Positions 15,706 through 22,015 of a DNA stretch of 22,015 nt are shown piece by piece (the first letter of the stretch is position 1; every line of letters begins with the position of its first letter). A program made the position numbers and the translations under genes. The notes under the pieces were generated by a model. It was not told where the DNA came from and made no database searches. It saw nothing but the letters and a program-made list of their open reading frames with translations. Origin of the DNA: a virus; IMG/VR virus record IMGVR_UViG_3300021440_000134, positions 1 through 22,015 of that record; one strand, given 5' to 3'.

Positions 15706-17196
15706 ATGACTGTATCGAGCACCACCCGCAAAGCCGGCCCCTATACGGGCAACGGCATCACCACTGCATTTCCGTTCGCGTTCAAGGTGTTTGCCGCCTC
15801 GGAGGTGCGTGTCGTGCGTACCGACCTGGCCAGCGTCGAAACCGACTTGACGATGGGCGCCGATTACACGGTGGCCCTCAACGCCGACCAGGACGCCAAC
15901 CCAGGCGGCACCGTCACCGCCACCACGGCGCCGGCCAACGGCTTTTTGATCACCGTCACCAGCCAGCTGGCCAACCTGCAGGCGATGACCCTGACCAATC
16001 AGGGCGCGTTCTATCCCAAGGTGATCAATGACGCGCTGGACCGCGCGACGATCCAGATTCAACAGGTCGCCGAACAGTTGTCGCGTGCGGTCAAAGTGGC
16101 CATCTCCAGCAGCACCACGCCGGAACAACTGGTCGCCCAGCTCAACAACAATGCCACCGCCGCCGCCGCCTCGGCCGGCAGCGCCGCCGCCTCGGCCGCC
16201 GCCTCGGCCGCCTACCTCGCGGCCATGGCGGCCATCGCGCAATCGTTCCGCAACAAGATCGTCAATGGCAATTTCGATGTTTGGCAGCGCGGCACGAACT
16301 TTCCCGCAATGGCCAACTACGACTTCTGCGCCGACCGCTGGCAGCCGATGTTCGACGGCACGGGGGTAGTGATTGCCGCCTCGGCGCTTAACGTCGTGAT
16401 CCCGTTCAATGGCTTTCTGAAGTCGACCTATGCGCTGCGCTACAACTGCACCGCCAACGGCACGGGGGCCAGCTATCGCCGCCTGATCACCAAGCTCGAG
16501 GGCGTCGGCACGCTGCAGGGCAAGACGGTCACCTTCTCGGCGCGCCTGGCCGCCAGTACCCCGCTGAGCGTGCGCATCGGCTTCAATCAGGACTTTGGCA
16601 CCGGCGGCGCTCCATCGGTCACCGTGGGCGCATATTCAGGCTATCAGACCGTCAGCAGCACCGGCATCTATTCCTGGACCGTCACGCTGCCGTCGATCGC
16701 CGGCAAGACGCTGGGCACCAACGGCAACGACTGCCTGTGGGTGATCATCGACATGCCCGTCGGCAGCACCTACTACATGGATATGGGAGAGATCCAGCTT
16801 GAGGAGGGCAGCACCGCCACCGCCTTCGAGCAGCGCCCCGTCGCCGTGGAAACGATGCTGTGTCAGCGCTACTTCTGGCGTACCGGCGGCGTAGTCGGTG
16901 CGTTCTACGGCAGCGCCGCCAACCTGTCCACCAACACTGCGGGAGTCTATTTCCCGCACCCGGTGCGCATGCGGGCGATCCCCACCGTGACGGTGAGCGC
17001 CGCCAGCGACTGGTACGTGCGCAACTACACCAACGACACCAGCTATGCCGCCACCACGATCCCGGCGGCCGTGCCGACCGCCGAAGGCACGCTGGTCAAG
17101 ATGGCCATCGGCACGGCCAGCCTGACCGCCGGCGGCGGAGCGTCGCTGGTGCCGGCGGTGAGCAGCGCTACGATTTCGTTCTCCTCCGAGCTTTGA
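15706..17196 (+). CDS. Tail fibre protein with T7-type N-terminal anchor
   Basis: The protein has 496 residues. The N-terminus (MTVSSTTRKAGPYTGNGITT, then AFPFAFKVFAASEVRVVRTD, and YPKVINDALDRATIQIQQVA near 105-124) is the conserved T7 gp17-like virion anchor. Residues about 150-180 are an Ala/Ser-rich helical linker coded by short GC repeats. The distal part begins at KIVNGNFDVWQRGTNFP (about 183 onward). This pattern starts many phage receptor-binding jelly-roll domains and includes a carbohydrate-module-like YYMDMGEIQLEEG stretch around 363-375. The remaining C-terminus is beta-rich and should recognise the host surface. CCGGAG precedes the ATG. The next gene follows after 3 bases. Confidence 0.87.
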   Translation: MTVSSTTRKAGPYTGNGITTAFPFAFKVFAASEVRVVRTDLASVETDLTMGADYTVALNADQDANPGGTVTATTAPANGFLITVTSQLANLQAMTLTNQGAFYPKVINDALDRATIQIQQVAEQLSRAVKVAISSSTTPEQLVAQLNNNATAAAASAGSAAASAAASAAYLAAMAAIAQSFRNKIVNGNFDVWQRGTNFPAMANYDFCADRWQPMFDGTGVVIAASALNVVIPFNGFLKSTYALRYNCTANGTGASYRRLITKLEGVGTLQGKTVTFSARLAASTPLSVRIGFNQDFGTGGAPSVTVGAYSGYQTVSSTGIYSWTVTLPSIAGKTLGTNGNDCLWVIIDMPVGSTYYMDMGEIQLEEGSTATAFEQRPVAVETMLCQRYFWRTGGVVGAFYGSAANLSTNTAGVYFPHPVRMRAIPTVTVSAASDWYVRNYTNDTSYAATTIPAAVPTAEGTLVKMAIGTASLTAGGGASLVPAVSSATISFSSEL

Positions 17197-17199
17197 ACC

Positions 17200-17592
17200 A
17201 TGACCTACCAACGCACCGACACCGACGCCGTGATCCGCCTCGCGGACGGCGCCACCATCCCCGCAGCCCCCGGCAATGCCGACTGGGATGCGTATCTGGA
17301 CTGGCGCGCGGCCGGCAACTCCCCTGAGCCGGCCGCGCCGGCGCCGTCCCTCGTGCCGGTATCCGTCAGCATGCGCCAGGCCCGACTCGCGCTGCTGCAG
17401 GCCGGGCTGCTCGGCCAGGTCAGCACCGCAATCGCGGCGCTGCCGGGCATAGAAGGCGACGCCGCGCGCATCGAATGGGAGTTTTCCCCCACCGTAGCCC
17501 GCGACTGGCCGCTGGCGCTGGCCATCACTACGGCAATCGGCCTGAGCGGCAGCCAGGTTGATGAGCTGTTCCGGCTGGCGGCCACGCTGTAG
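17200..17592 (+). CDS. Tail-fibre-associated protein, possible chaperone
   Basis: The protein has 130 residues. The N-terminal part (VIRLADGATIPAAPGNADWD, then YLDWRAAGNSPEP) is the pattern of small proteins commonly encoded after phage tail fibres, some proposed to help fibre assembly. A Pro/Ala linker leads to a C-terminal domain (SMRQARLALLQAGLLGQ, then IEWEFSPTV and GLSGSQVDELFRLA). This C-terminal domain is similar to the fragment encoded at 1-147. The start lies 3 bases after the tail-fibre stop with only weak ribosome binding, so translation is probably coupled. Function is inferred from position only; I cannot tell chaperone from structural component. Confidence 0.65.
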   Translation: MTYQRTDTDAVIRLADGATIPAAPGNADWDAYLDWRAAGNSPEPAAPAPSLVPVSVSMRQARLALLQAGLLGQVSTAIAALPGIEGDAARIEWEFSPTVARDWPLALAITTAIGLSGSQVDELFRLAATL

Positions 17593-17601
17593 GAGCGCGC
17601 G

Positions 17602-17976
17602 ATGGCCGAACCCACCTCCACCACCGCCGCATCCGTCAGCCTCGCGGTGCTGCTCATCGGCGTCCTCGGCCCCACCGCCGGCCCCTGGATCGCCATCATT
17701 GCCGGCGCCTGCGGCGGTGTCCTGTGGCCGCTCTCGGGCGCCGACACGCCAACTGGATGGGCCGCGTTGATGCTCGCAACGCGCTGTGTCGGCACATCCA
17801 TCGTGCTCACCGGCATCATTGCCGGCTATATCGAGCGCACCTATCAAGTGCCGATCAACGAGTCCCTGGCCGGCGTCGCCCTGATCATCAGCGCGTTGGG
17901 TAACGGATGGCGCCCGATATTCGCGGGCGTCGGCGATCTGCTGCGCGCCACCGTCCCCGGAGGGCGCGGCAAATGA
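17602..17976 (+). CDS. Putative holin (three membrane helices)
   Basis: This 124-residue protein has hydrophobic segments at about residues 13-42, 52-75 and 88-105, a short polar N-terminus, and a basic C-terminal end (ATVPGGRGK). Size, three-helix layout and a late-operon place after the tail fibre fit a class I phage holin that would permeabilise the inner membrane at lysis. No sequence family is recognised with certainty, so another small membrane protein is possible. AGGAG overlaps the previous stop, 6 bases before the ATG. The stop overlaps the next start as ATGA. Confidence 0.55.
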   Translation: MAEPTSTTAASVSLAVLLIGVLGPTAGPWIAIIAGACGGVLWPLSGADTPTGWAALMLATRCVGTSIVLTGIIAGYIERTYQVPINESLAGVALIISALGNGWRPIFAGVGDLLRATVPGGRGK

Positions 17977-18302
17977 CCGCCGTCGCCCTGCTCGTCGCCC
18001 ACACCGCGCTCTGCCTGGTCCTCATCGCCGGGGTAATCCGGCGAGCGGTCATGATGAGCGAGGACGTGATGATCGATGTGCGCCTCGCCTTCGTCTTGCT
18101 CGGCGCCGTAGCGTTATTCGGGCTCGTGGCGCCCCTTGTCCTGTGCTGGGAGCCCGACCCCGTCAGCCTCTCGCTCGCCGGATCGATCGCGCTCATCCAG
18201 CATGTCACCGCCCGACACTGGCGCTATGGCGTGCCGGTCCACTACTACCGGCCGCACAGGCGGCCGGGCGAGAAAGTGGAGGTCGCGCCGGTCATCAAGT
18301 AG
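17973..18302 (+). CDS. Small membrane protein, possible second lysis protein
   Basis: The protein has 109 residues from ATG 17973, coupled by ATGA to the putative holin, with GGAGGG upstream. An upstream in-frame start at 17907 would overlap the holin heavily and is less likely. Two clear hydrophobic helices lie at about 3-23 (VALLVAHTALCLVLIAGVI) and 41-60 (LLGAVALFGLVAPLVLC). A weaker one lies near 66-80. The C-terminus is basic and aromatic (RHWRYGVPVHYYRPHRRPG), probably cytoplasmic. It may be an antiholin or pinholin partner, but no family is recognised. This is the last gene of the late + strand block. Confidence 0.55.
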   Translation: MTAVALLVAHTALCLVLIAGVIRRAVMMSEDVMIDVRLAFVLLGAVALFGLVAPLVLCWEPDPVSLSLAGSIALIQHVTARHWRYGVPVHYYRPHRRPGEKVEVAPVIK

Positions 18303-18323
18303 CGGCCCGCACCGGGTTAAAAA

Positions 18324-18344
18324 TGTCGACCAACTTGTCGACCA
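18324..18344 (+). repeat. Left pair of direct repeats, putative integrase arm-type sites
   Basis: TGTCGACCA occurs at 18324-18332 and 18336-18344, starts 12 bases apart. Related copies in the same orientation lie beyond the core at 18488-18496 and 18499-18507. Paired short repeats on both flanks of a core are typical of arm-type sites bound by the N-terminal domain of tyrosine integrases. Confidence 0.55.
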
Positions 18345-18362
18345 TTCGGCCCGAAACAGCCC

Positions 18363-18412
18363 AAAAAAAAGGCCTACAAATCCATTGTTAGGATATGTAA
18401 GCCTTTGTTTTT
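18363..18412. terminator. Bidirectional terminator between converging late and integrase operons
   Basis: AAAGGCCTACA (18368-18378) pairs with TGTAAGCCTTT (18396-18406) with one mismatch that becomes a G-U pair on the - strand. A-rich sequence lies on the left (18363-18370) and T-rich on the right (18404-18412), so either strand reads a stem followed by a U run. It would end the + strand late transcript. On the - strand it lies just downstream of the ssrA-like 3' end. Confidence 0.75.
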
Positions 18413-18424
18413 AAAGCTAAATAG

Positions 18425-18452
18425 TGGTGGAGCTGGGGGGAATCGAACCCCC
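18425..18452 (-). other. attP core: 3' end of tmRNA (ssrA)
   Basis: Read on the - strand, this is a T arm (GGGGG, loop TTCGATT, CCCCC), then CAGCTCC, discriminator A and CCA. The acceptor strand CAGCTCC can pair with the GGGGCUG that begins many bacterial tmRNAs. No D arm, anticodon arm or peptide-tag region precedes it, so it is only a 3' segment, as carried by phages that integrate into ssrA and restore its end. A full tRNA is excluded. The exact crossover limits cannot be set without an attB. The lack of any matching elongator tRNA acceptor makes ssrA the best reading. Confidence 0.75.
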
Positions 18453-18487
18453 GCGAATGCCGCATAAACGCTGTGTATCAGGCCAAT

Positions 18488-18507
18488 TGTTGACCATAAG
18501 TCGACCA
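18488..18507 (+). repeat. Right pair of direct repeats, putative integrase arm-type sites
   Basis: TGTTGACCA (18488-18496) and AGTCGACCA (18499-18507) match the left-hand TGTCGACCA pair with one change each and have similar spacing (11 bases). They lie between the core and the 3' end of the integrase gene. Confidence 0.5.
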
Positions 18508-18521
18508 TCCGCCTGTGCCGC

Positions 18522-19715
18522 CTACCCCGTCTTGCGGCCTTGAGTTTGATTCCCGGAGTCGCAATCGAACAGCGCTTCGGCCTTGCTGCCGGCGTCGGGT
18601 GCTGCATCGGGCATCCACTTGCCGTACCGCTGCCGGATCATGCCCCAGTCGGCGTGGCCCATCTGCCGGGCGACCCACATCGGGTGCTCGCCGGCGCTGA
18701 GCATCATCGACGCGTAGGTGTGGCGGGTCTGGTAGGGGTTGCGGTAGCGCACGCCGGCGCGGCGCAAGGCGGGCTCCCACAGCGTTTTGCGGATCGGCGC
18801 GTCGCCCTGCCACGGCGCGCCGGTGCGTGGATTGCAAAAAACATGCTGGCCTGCCAAAAATGTGTGGGCCTTTTGCGCCTCGAGGGCGGCGCGGGCCGGC
18901 GCCAACAGCTTGACGGTGCGCTTGCTGCTGCGGGTCTTGGGCGTCTCGGCTTGGCCTTTGGCGGCGAGTGTTGTTGCGCGGCGGATCGAGGCCTCGCCGC
19001 GCACGAGATCCACGTCACCCCACTGCAGGGCGACCAGCTCGGAGGTGCGCAGTCCGGTCCAGAGTGCGAGCTGTACCAGGTTGCGCCCCTGCTCGGGCAG
19101 CGCCGCGAGGATCGCCGCTTGCTCGGCGCGGGTGAACGGATCGATGTCGTCATCCTCTTTGGGCGGCGTGTTGCGGGCGAAAGTCCAGTCACGGATGCAG
19201 TTGTGGCTGATGAGCTCGTCGTCGACGGCGTCGGTGAGGGCGGCGCGCAGCACGGATAACACATTGCTGATGCGCTTGTTGCCGGCCGCCAGGCCCTCGC
19301 ACATCTTGCGCACGTCGCCGCGCTTGAGCTCGCCGAGCAGGAGGTCGCCCAGGTCGGGCACGAGCCGGCCTTTGATCGCTTTGCGGTAGCCATCGGCCGT
19401 GCTGGCCTTGATGGTCGGCGCCTTGCTGTCGATCCAGGCCTCCAGATATTTGCCAACGGTAAGGCCAGCAGACGGAGGACTCGGCGCAAAACGGGCAGCA
19501 TTTTTGCTGCCCGGAAAGGTGGTCTCGTAATCAAACTCTCCGCGCTCGATCGCGTGGAGGATGGCGGCGCGGTGCTGCGCCGCGCGCCTCAGATTAGCGG
19601 CGGTGGGCTCGAGCCTGAGCCTTTCGCGGCAGCGCTGGCCGCGGAAGCGGAAGTCGATTTCAATGGTCGAGTCCGAACCCGGCCGAACGCCTGGGTGCTG
19701 CCGGTCACTGCCCAT
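18522..19715 (-). CDS. int: Tyrosine-type site-specific integrase
   Basis: The protein has 397 residues from ATG 19715, chosen because GAGGGA (19724-19729) lies 8 bases upstream and the family motif begins here; the longer frame from 19769 lacks such support. Residues about 10-60 (STIEIDFRFRGQRCRERLRL, then LEPTAANLRRAAQHRAAILH) match the DUF3596-type arm-DNA-binding domain. Residues about 85-170 form the core-binding helical domain. The catalytic domain shows Arg223 (GLRTSEL), Lys260 (TPKTRSSK), Arg331 (YQTRHTYAS, with Tyr in place of the usual first His of HxxR), His354 (QMGHADWG) and nucleophile Tyr364 (RQRYGKW). It recombines attP with attB. It overlaps the excisionase gene by 127 bases and stops 69 bases before the ssrA-like core. 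Confidence 0.93.
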   Translation of the reverse strand: MGSDRQHPGVRPGSDSTIEIDFRFRGQRCRERLRLEPTAANLRRAAQHRAAILHAIERGEFDYETTFPGSKNAARFAPSPPSAGLTVGKYLEAWIDSKAPTIKASTADGYRKAIKGRLVPDLGDLLLGELKRGDVRKMCEGLAAGNKRISNVLSVLRAALTDAVDDELISHNCIRDWTFARNTPPKEDDDIDPFTRAEQAAILAALPEQGRNLVQLALWTGLRTSELVALQWGDVDLVRGEASIRRATTLAAKGQAETPKTRSSKRTVKLLAPARAALEAQKAHTFLAGQHVFCNPRTGAPWQGDAPIRKTLWEPALRRAGVRYRNPYQTRHTYASMMLSAGEHPMWVARQMGHADWGMIRQRYGKWMPDAAPDAGSKAEALFDCDSGNQTQGRKTG

Positions 19716-19882
19716 TGGTTGTATCCCTCGATGTCGATCAGGTTGCGGCCGTCCGGCGCCTTGACCCACACGAGGCCCTCTTGCCAGATGCCATCCCTGA
19801 TTTTGGTCCTGATAGCCTCCTCAGTGTAACCGCTCTCCGCCGAAAAACGGCGGATCGTCAGGTAGCGGATGGGGACGGTCAT
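19589..19882 (-). CDS. xis: Excisionase-like protein (DUF1233 type)
   Basis: This 97-residue protein has an N-terminal winged-helix-like segment, IRYLTIRRFSAESGYTEEAI, followed by IRDGIWQEGLVWVKAPDGRN and IDIEGYNQWAV. The RDGIW...WVKAPDGR...YNQW pattern is that of the DUF1233 putative excisionase family, small DNA-bending proteins that steer integrase toward excision. The last 35 residues are Ser/Ala/Pro-rich and lie over the integrase start in another frame. The ATG at 19882 has only a weak ribosome site, so translation probably depends on upstream genes. The int/xis overlap is similar in kind to lambda and implies co-transcription. Confidence 0.8.
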   Translation of the reverse strand: MTVPIRYLTIRRFSAESGYTEEAIRTKIRDGIWQEGLVWVKAPDGRNLIDIEGYNQWAVTGSTQAFGRVRTRPLKSTSASAASAAAKGSGSSPPPLI

Positions 19883-19902
19883 TTCAGTCAGCTTTCGGGG
19901 GT

Positions 19903-20748
19903 TTAATCGCCGCAGAAGCAGGCGATGGGGGATTCTTCGTCGTTGAACAGCCGCCGCTGCTCGGCAGCGAATTTGGCCATCTGTGCGTAGCTCGGTCGGT
20001 CAGAGCGGAATATCATGCCGCTGGCCTTGTTGCCGACGCTGGCCGCGAAAGACTCCATCTTTGCCCACCAGTCTGCCCGCTCCGGCTGCACTTGAATTAG
20101 GGTAAAAATCTGATTTGCCGGTTTGAGGAAACACAGGTCGCAATTTCCGGATAGGGTCCGGCCTTGGTATGTATCTAGTTCCAAATCAAATGGCTGACCT
20201 GCCCAAAATTTTCCGATCTGATGGACATCCACGCCAGCCGCGTACAGCGGAATGCGGGATTTGTCATCGATCTTGGCTGCCCGGCGCTCTTCGTCTGCGC
20301 GGATGCCAACCCAGCTTATCCGCTCACCTTCGGCTCGTGTCTCAGCAATGCCCACCGATAACAGGTAGTTGGCAATCGTGCGGATCTTCATTTCGATGGT
20401 GCAAAAGCGCGTCACGGGGTTGGGCAGGTACTGCTTTGCACGAATCACCGCCTCGAACGGCTCTCCGTGCCGACTGGCAGCCTCGAAATTGACGATGCGG
20501 AATCGCTGGCGGCTCTGCTCATGTGGGATGTACTCCAGCCACACGATAGGGACTGACCACTCATCCGCGCACCTTTTGACAAAGCGCAGCGTGGCCTCAT
20601 CCTCTTTGCCCGTGTTTGCAAAGCAAACGACGGACTCGGCCGGAAGTCCGCCGTTGGATTGCAGCACGCGCCATAGCATGTAGGCGCTTGTGCGCCCACC
20701 GCTGAAGCTGATGCACGTCGGCTCGGTGATTTTAAAAGGGTCGCGCAT
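19903..20748 (-). CDS. PAPS reductase-like / PP-loop ATPase family protein
   Basis: This 281-residue protein carries the PP-loop SFSGGRTSAYML (SGGRTS at residues 16-21), which binds ATP and releases pyrophosphate. VVCFANTGKEDEATL follows at about 40-54 and TRFCTIEMK (Cys116) at 113-121. Further cysteines form CDLC (203 and 206) and CFC (277 and 279), which could bind a metal or Fe-S cluster together with Cys116. The family includes PAPS reductases and related thiolation enzymes (DndC, TtcA, ThiI). Phage members have unknown substrates; sulfur metabolism or nucleic-acid thiolation are possibilities only. The start overlaps the previous gene by 17 bases, with AGGGA upstream. Confidence 0.82.
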   Translation of the reverse strand: MRDPFKITEPTCISFSGGRTSAYMLWRVLQSNGGLPAESVVCFANTGKEDEATLRFVKRCADEWSVPIVWLEYIPHEQSRQRFRIVNFEAASRHGEPFEAVIRAKQYLPNPVTRFCTIEMKIRTIANYLLSVGIAETRAEGERISWVGIRADEERRAAKIDDKSRIPLYAAGVDVHQIGKFWAGQPFDLELDTYQGRTLSGNCDLCFLKPANQIFTLIQVQPERADWWAKMESFAASVGNKASGMIFRSDRPSYAQMAKFAAEQRRLFNDEESPIACFCGD

Positions 20749-20983
20749 TTCGGTTTTCCCTGTTTTCGCGCGCCCAGTGCGACTCTACTTTCTCCGTCAG
20801 CGACGCGATGCAGTGCTGTAAATCGTCGGCGGAGTCGGCCTGTAAAAACTTGAGCTTTTTGAGACGGGCCATGCGCTGGAGCAGCTTGCACCATTCCAGC
20901 GCATCGGCCGCGGCGGCGGCCAGCGTGATCGGTTCGCCGTTGTCGTCCCATTCGTCGGCGGGAGGGTCTTCGAGCCAGGTCAT
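20732..20983 (-). CDS. Small hypothetical phage protein (83 aa)
   Basis: It begins at ATG 20983, overlapping the previous stop by 4 bases (ATGA), and its 3' end overlaps the PAPS-reductase-like gene by 17 bases. The N-terminus is acidic (MTWLEDPPADEWDDNGEPIT). The rest is predicted helical, with a basic patch (RMARLKKLKFLQ) and a charged end. No family is recognised. The continuous coupling with neighbours is the main reason to accept it as real. Confidence 0.6.
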   Translation of the reverse strand: MTWLEDPPADEWDDNGEPITLAAAAADALEWCKLLQRMARLKKLKFLQADSADDLQHCIASLTEKVESHWARENRENRNARPF

Positions 20984-21255
20984 GATTCGCCCCCCATTTT
21001 TGCAATCGCATCCCGCATCTCGTGTAGCATCGCGATTGCCTGGCGGTGCCCGTCAGACCAGATCGGGGCGCCGGCCATTGCCATCTGTGCGGCAGCGATG
21101 GTGTCGTTGAGCGTCGCAAGCTGGGCGCGGAGCGTGGCAGTTTCGACCTCAAGCTCCGCGATGCGGTCGCACAGCCACTTGCGCTCATGCGATTGCGTGC
21201 CGGGGATGTCGGCGTACTGCGGATTGATCCGCGAGCGGATTTCGGCCAGGTCCAT
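20980..21255 (-). CDS. Small hypothetical coiled-coil protein (91 aa)
   Basis: I start it at ATG 21255 because it overlaps the upstream stop as TGATG and GGAGG (21264-21268) stands 8 bases before it; a GTG 15 bases earlier is in frame but badly placed. The sequence MDLAEIRSRINPQYADIPGT is followed by a predicted coiled coil, RIAELEVETATLRAQLATLN, and a helical C-terminus. No enzyme motif is visible and no family is recognised. It is part of the tightly packed - strand early operon. Confidence 0.62.
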   Translation of the reverse strand: MDLAEIRSRINPQYADIPGTQSHERKWLCDRIAELEVETATLRAQLATLNDTIAAAQMAMAGAPIWSDGHRQAIAMLHEMRDAIAKMGGES

Positions 21256-22015
21256 CACACGGACCTCCACTCAGCGCCCTTGCGCGCCACGCCGACGGGC
21301 ACCAGCGCAAACACCTCGGCACGCTGCGCGCCGGCACGGATTGCCGCGAGGGCGGCGTCGCGCGCTTTGTCCCGATCCATCAGCGTGCGCGGTTGGCGTT
21401 TGGCTGCCCTGACGAGGTAGCCGACGGGGTCACGCATCAGGGCCTCGTTATCTGCGCGCAGGGCGTCAATCTCGGCCGCCATGCGGGCGATGTCTGCCTT
21501 GTATTGCTCGGCCTGCTCAACAGCGCGGGCGCGCAGCTCTTGGATGGTGCGCTGCAGGCCGGCGTGGCTGTTGGCGTCCTCACTATCCAGCGGGTCGCGC
21601 AGCGCCGCGCGGGCCTGCTGTGCCGTGTAAATCTCATCGCGCAGGTCTTCGACTTCGTTGCGCAGCGCGGCGATGAGTCGGTCTGCTGCGCCAAGCTTAT
21701 TGCGCAGGTCTTCGGCATCGCTTTCGGCGGCGCGGAAGACATCGATGAGGGCGCCCGGCGAGTCGGCTCCGATGATTTCGCCGGCCTTGCGCCACGCATC
21801 GAGCCGCAGCGAGTCGGCGCGCAGGCTGTCGCGGCATAGCTCGCTGCCGGCCAGCTCGGTGGTGAGGTGCTCAATGTGCGCATGCTGCGCGTCGATGAGC
21901 AGGTCCATGATCTCGACGGCGCTCGCGGTGCTGATGTCGCTCGGGTCCGGGAGGTAGTCGGCACAGACGCCGGCGATGCTCGAGAGCTCGGCGCGGTACT
22001 CATCGAGCTGATCCG
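21255..22015 (-). CDS. Coiled-coil hypothetical protein, 5' end off window
   Basis: The frame stays open to the right edge. Codons upstream of the only in-frame ATG (21908) look as coding as those after it, and that ATG lacks a good ribosome site, so I treat the gene as 5'-partial. If ATG 21908 were used the product would have 217 residues. It is almost wholly helical, with a long heptad-like region (AADRLIAALRNEVEDLRDEI, and later YKADIARMAAEIDALRADNE). A basic C-terminal part (GYLVRAAKRQPRTLMDRDKA) follows. No catalytic motif or known family is visible. The stop overlaps the start of the next gene. Confidence 0.6.
   Translation of the reverse strand, partial: DQLDEYRAELSSIAGVCADYLPDPSDISTASAVEIMDLLIDAQHAHIEHLTTELAGSELCRDSLRADSLRLDAWRKAGEIIGADSPGALIDVFRAAESDAEDLRNKLGAADRLIAALRNEVEDLRDEIYTAQQARAALRDPLDSEDANSHAGLQRTIQELRARAVEQAEQYKADIARMAAEIDALRADNEALMRDPVGYLVRAAKRQPRTLMDRDKARDAALAAIRAGAQRAEVFALVPVGVARKGAEWRSV

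Noticed and set aside
17907-17972. 22-residue N-terminal extension of the last + strand membrane protein
   Set aside because: It would overlap the holin by 70 bases and is Arg-rich. ATG 17973 has GGAGGG upstream and the usual ATGA coupling.
18425-18520. A complete tRNA gene at the att site
   Set aside because: Only the T arm and 3' acceptor strand are present. No D arm, anticodon arm or 5' acceptor strand can be found upstream on the - strand.
17200-18521. Diversity-generating retroelement remnants after the tail fibre
   Set aside because: No reverse transcriptase motif and no repeated copy of the tail-fibre 3' end were seen.
19716-19769. 18-residue N-terminal extension of the integrase
   Set aside because: The extension overlaps the excisionase further and is not like the family. 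ATG 19715 has a good GAGGGA 8 bases upstream.

Overview
This window looks like part of a temperate podovirus (short-tailed, T7-like virion plan) genome whose host is a GC-rich betaproteobacterium. The phage assignment rests on a continuous + strand head/tail block running from about position 200 to 18.3 kb. In order it holds a Bbp19-like protein, a scaffold, the major capsid protein, a Bbp16-type cement protein, tail tubular proteins A and B, three internal-virion-type proteins, a T7-type tail fibre, a fibre-associated protein and two small membrane proteins. Bbp16- and Bbp19-like proteins are known from Bordetella phage BPP-1, so the head module appears to be of BPP-1 type. The host guess (Burkholderiales or Rhodocyclales) is inference from the BPP-1 affinity and the high GC content.

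Layout. Positions 1-147 hold the 3' end of a gene cut by the window edge, closed by a strong terminator. Positions about 241-2844 are the head genes (scaffold, capsid, cement), again followed by a terminator. Positions 2922-5890 are the tail tube/nozzle genes. Positions 5950-15643 hold a small membrane-associated core protein, a lytic transglycosylase protein and a 2,286-residue multidomain protein. Positions 15706-18302 hold the tail fibre, its companion and the membrane proteins. Positions 18303-18521 have no gene; they contain a bidirectional terminator, a 28-bp match to the 3' end of tmRNA (ssrA) and paired repeats. From 19882 down to 18522 on the - strand come excisionase and tyrosine integrase. 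Further right, still on the - strand, are a PAPS-reductase-like gene and three small coupled genes.

How it fits together. The late + strand block and the - strand integrase operon converge on the ssrA-like core. Phage genes lie on both sides of that core, with putative arm-type integrase sites on both flanks. I therefore read the region as an intact attP, as in a virion, circular or concatemeric genome or tandem prophages, rather than as a prophage end. Integration would rebuild the 3' end of ssrA and supply it with the phage's own terminator.

The most notable gene is the 2,286-residue protein. It combines an acetyltransferase-like fold, a nuclease-like domain with conserved histidines, a zinc-metallopeptidase HExxH motif and a hydrophobic C-terminal region. 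Lying next to the transglycosylase, it has the make-up of a polyvalent protein injected with the DNA. No family was verified by a database search; all assignments are from reading the translated sequence.
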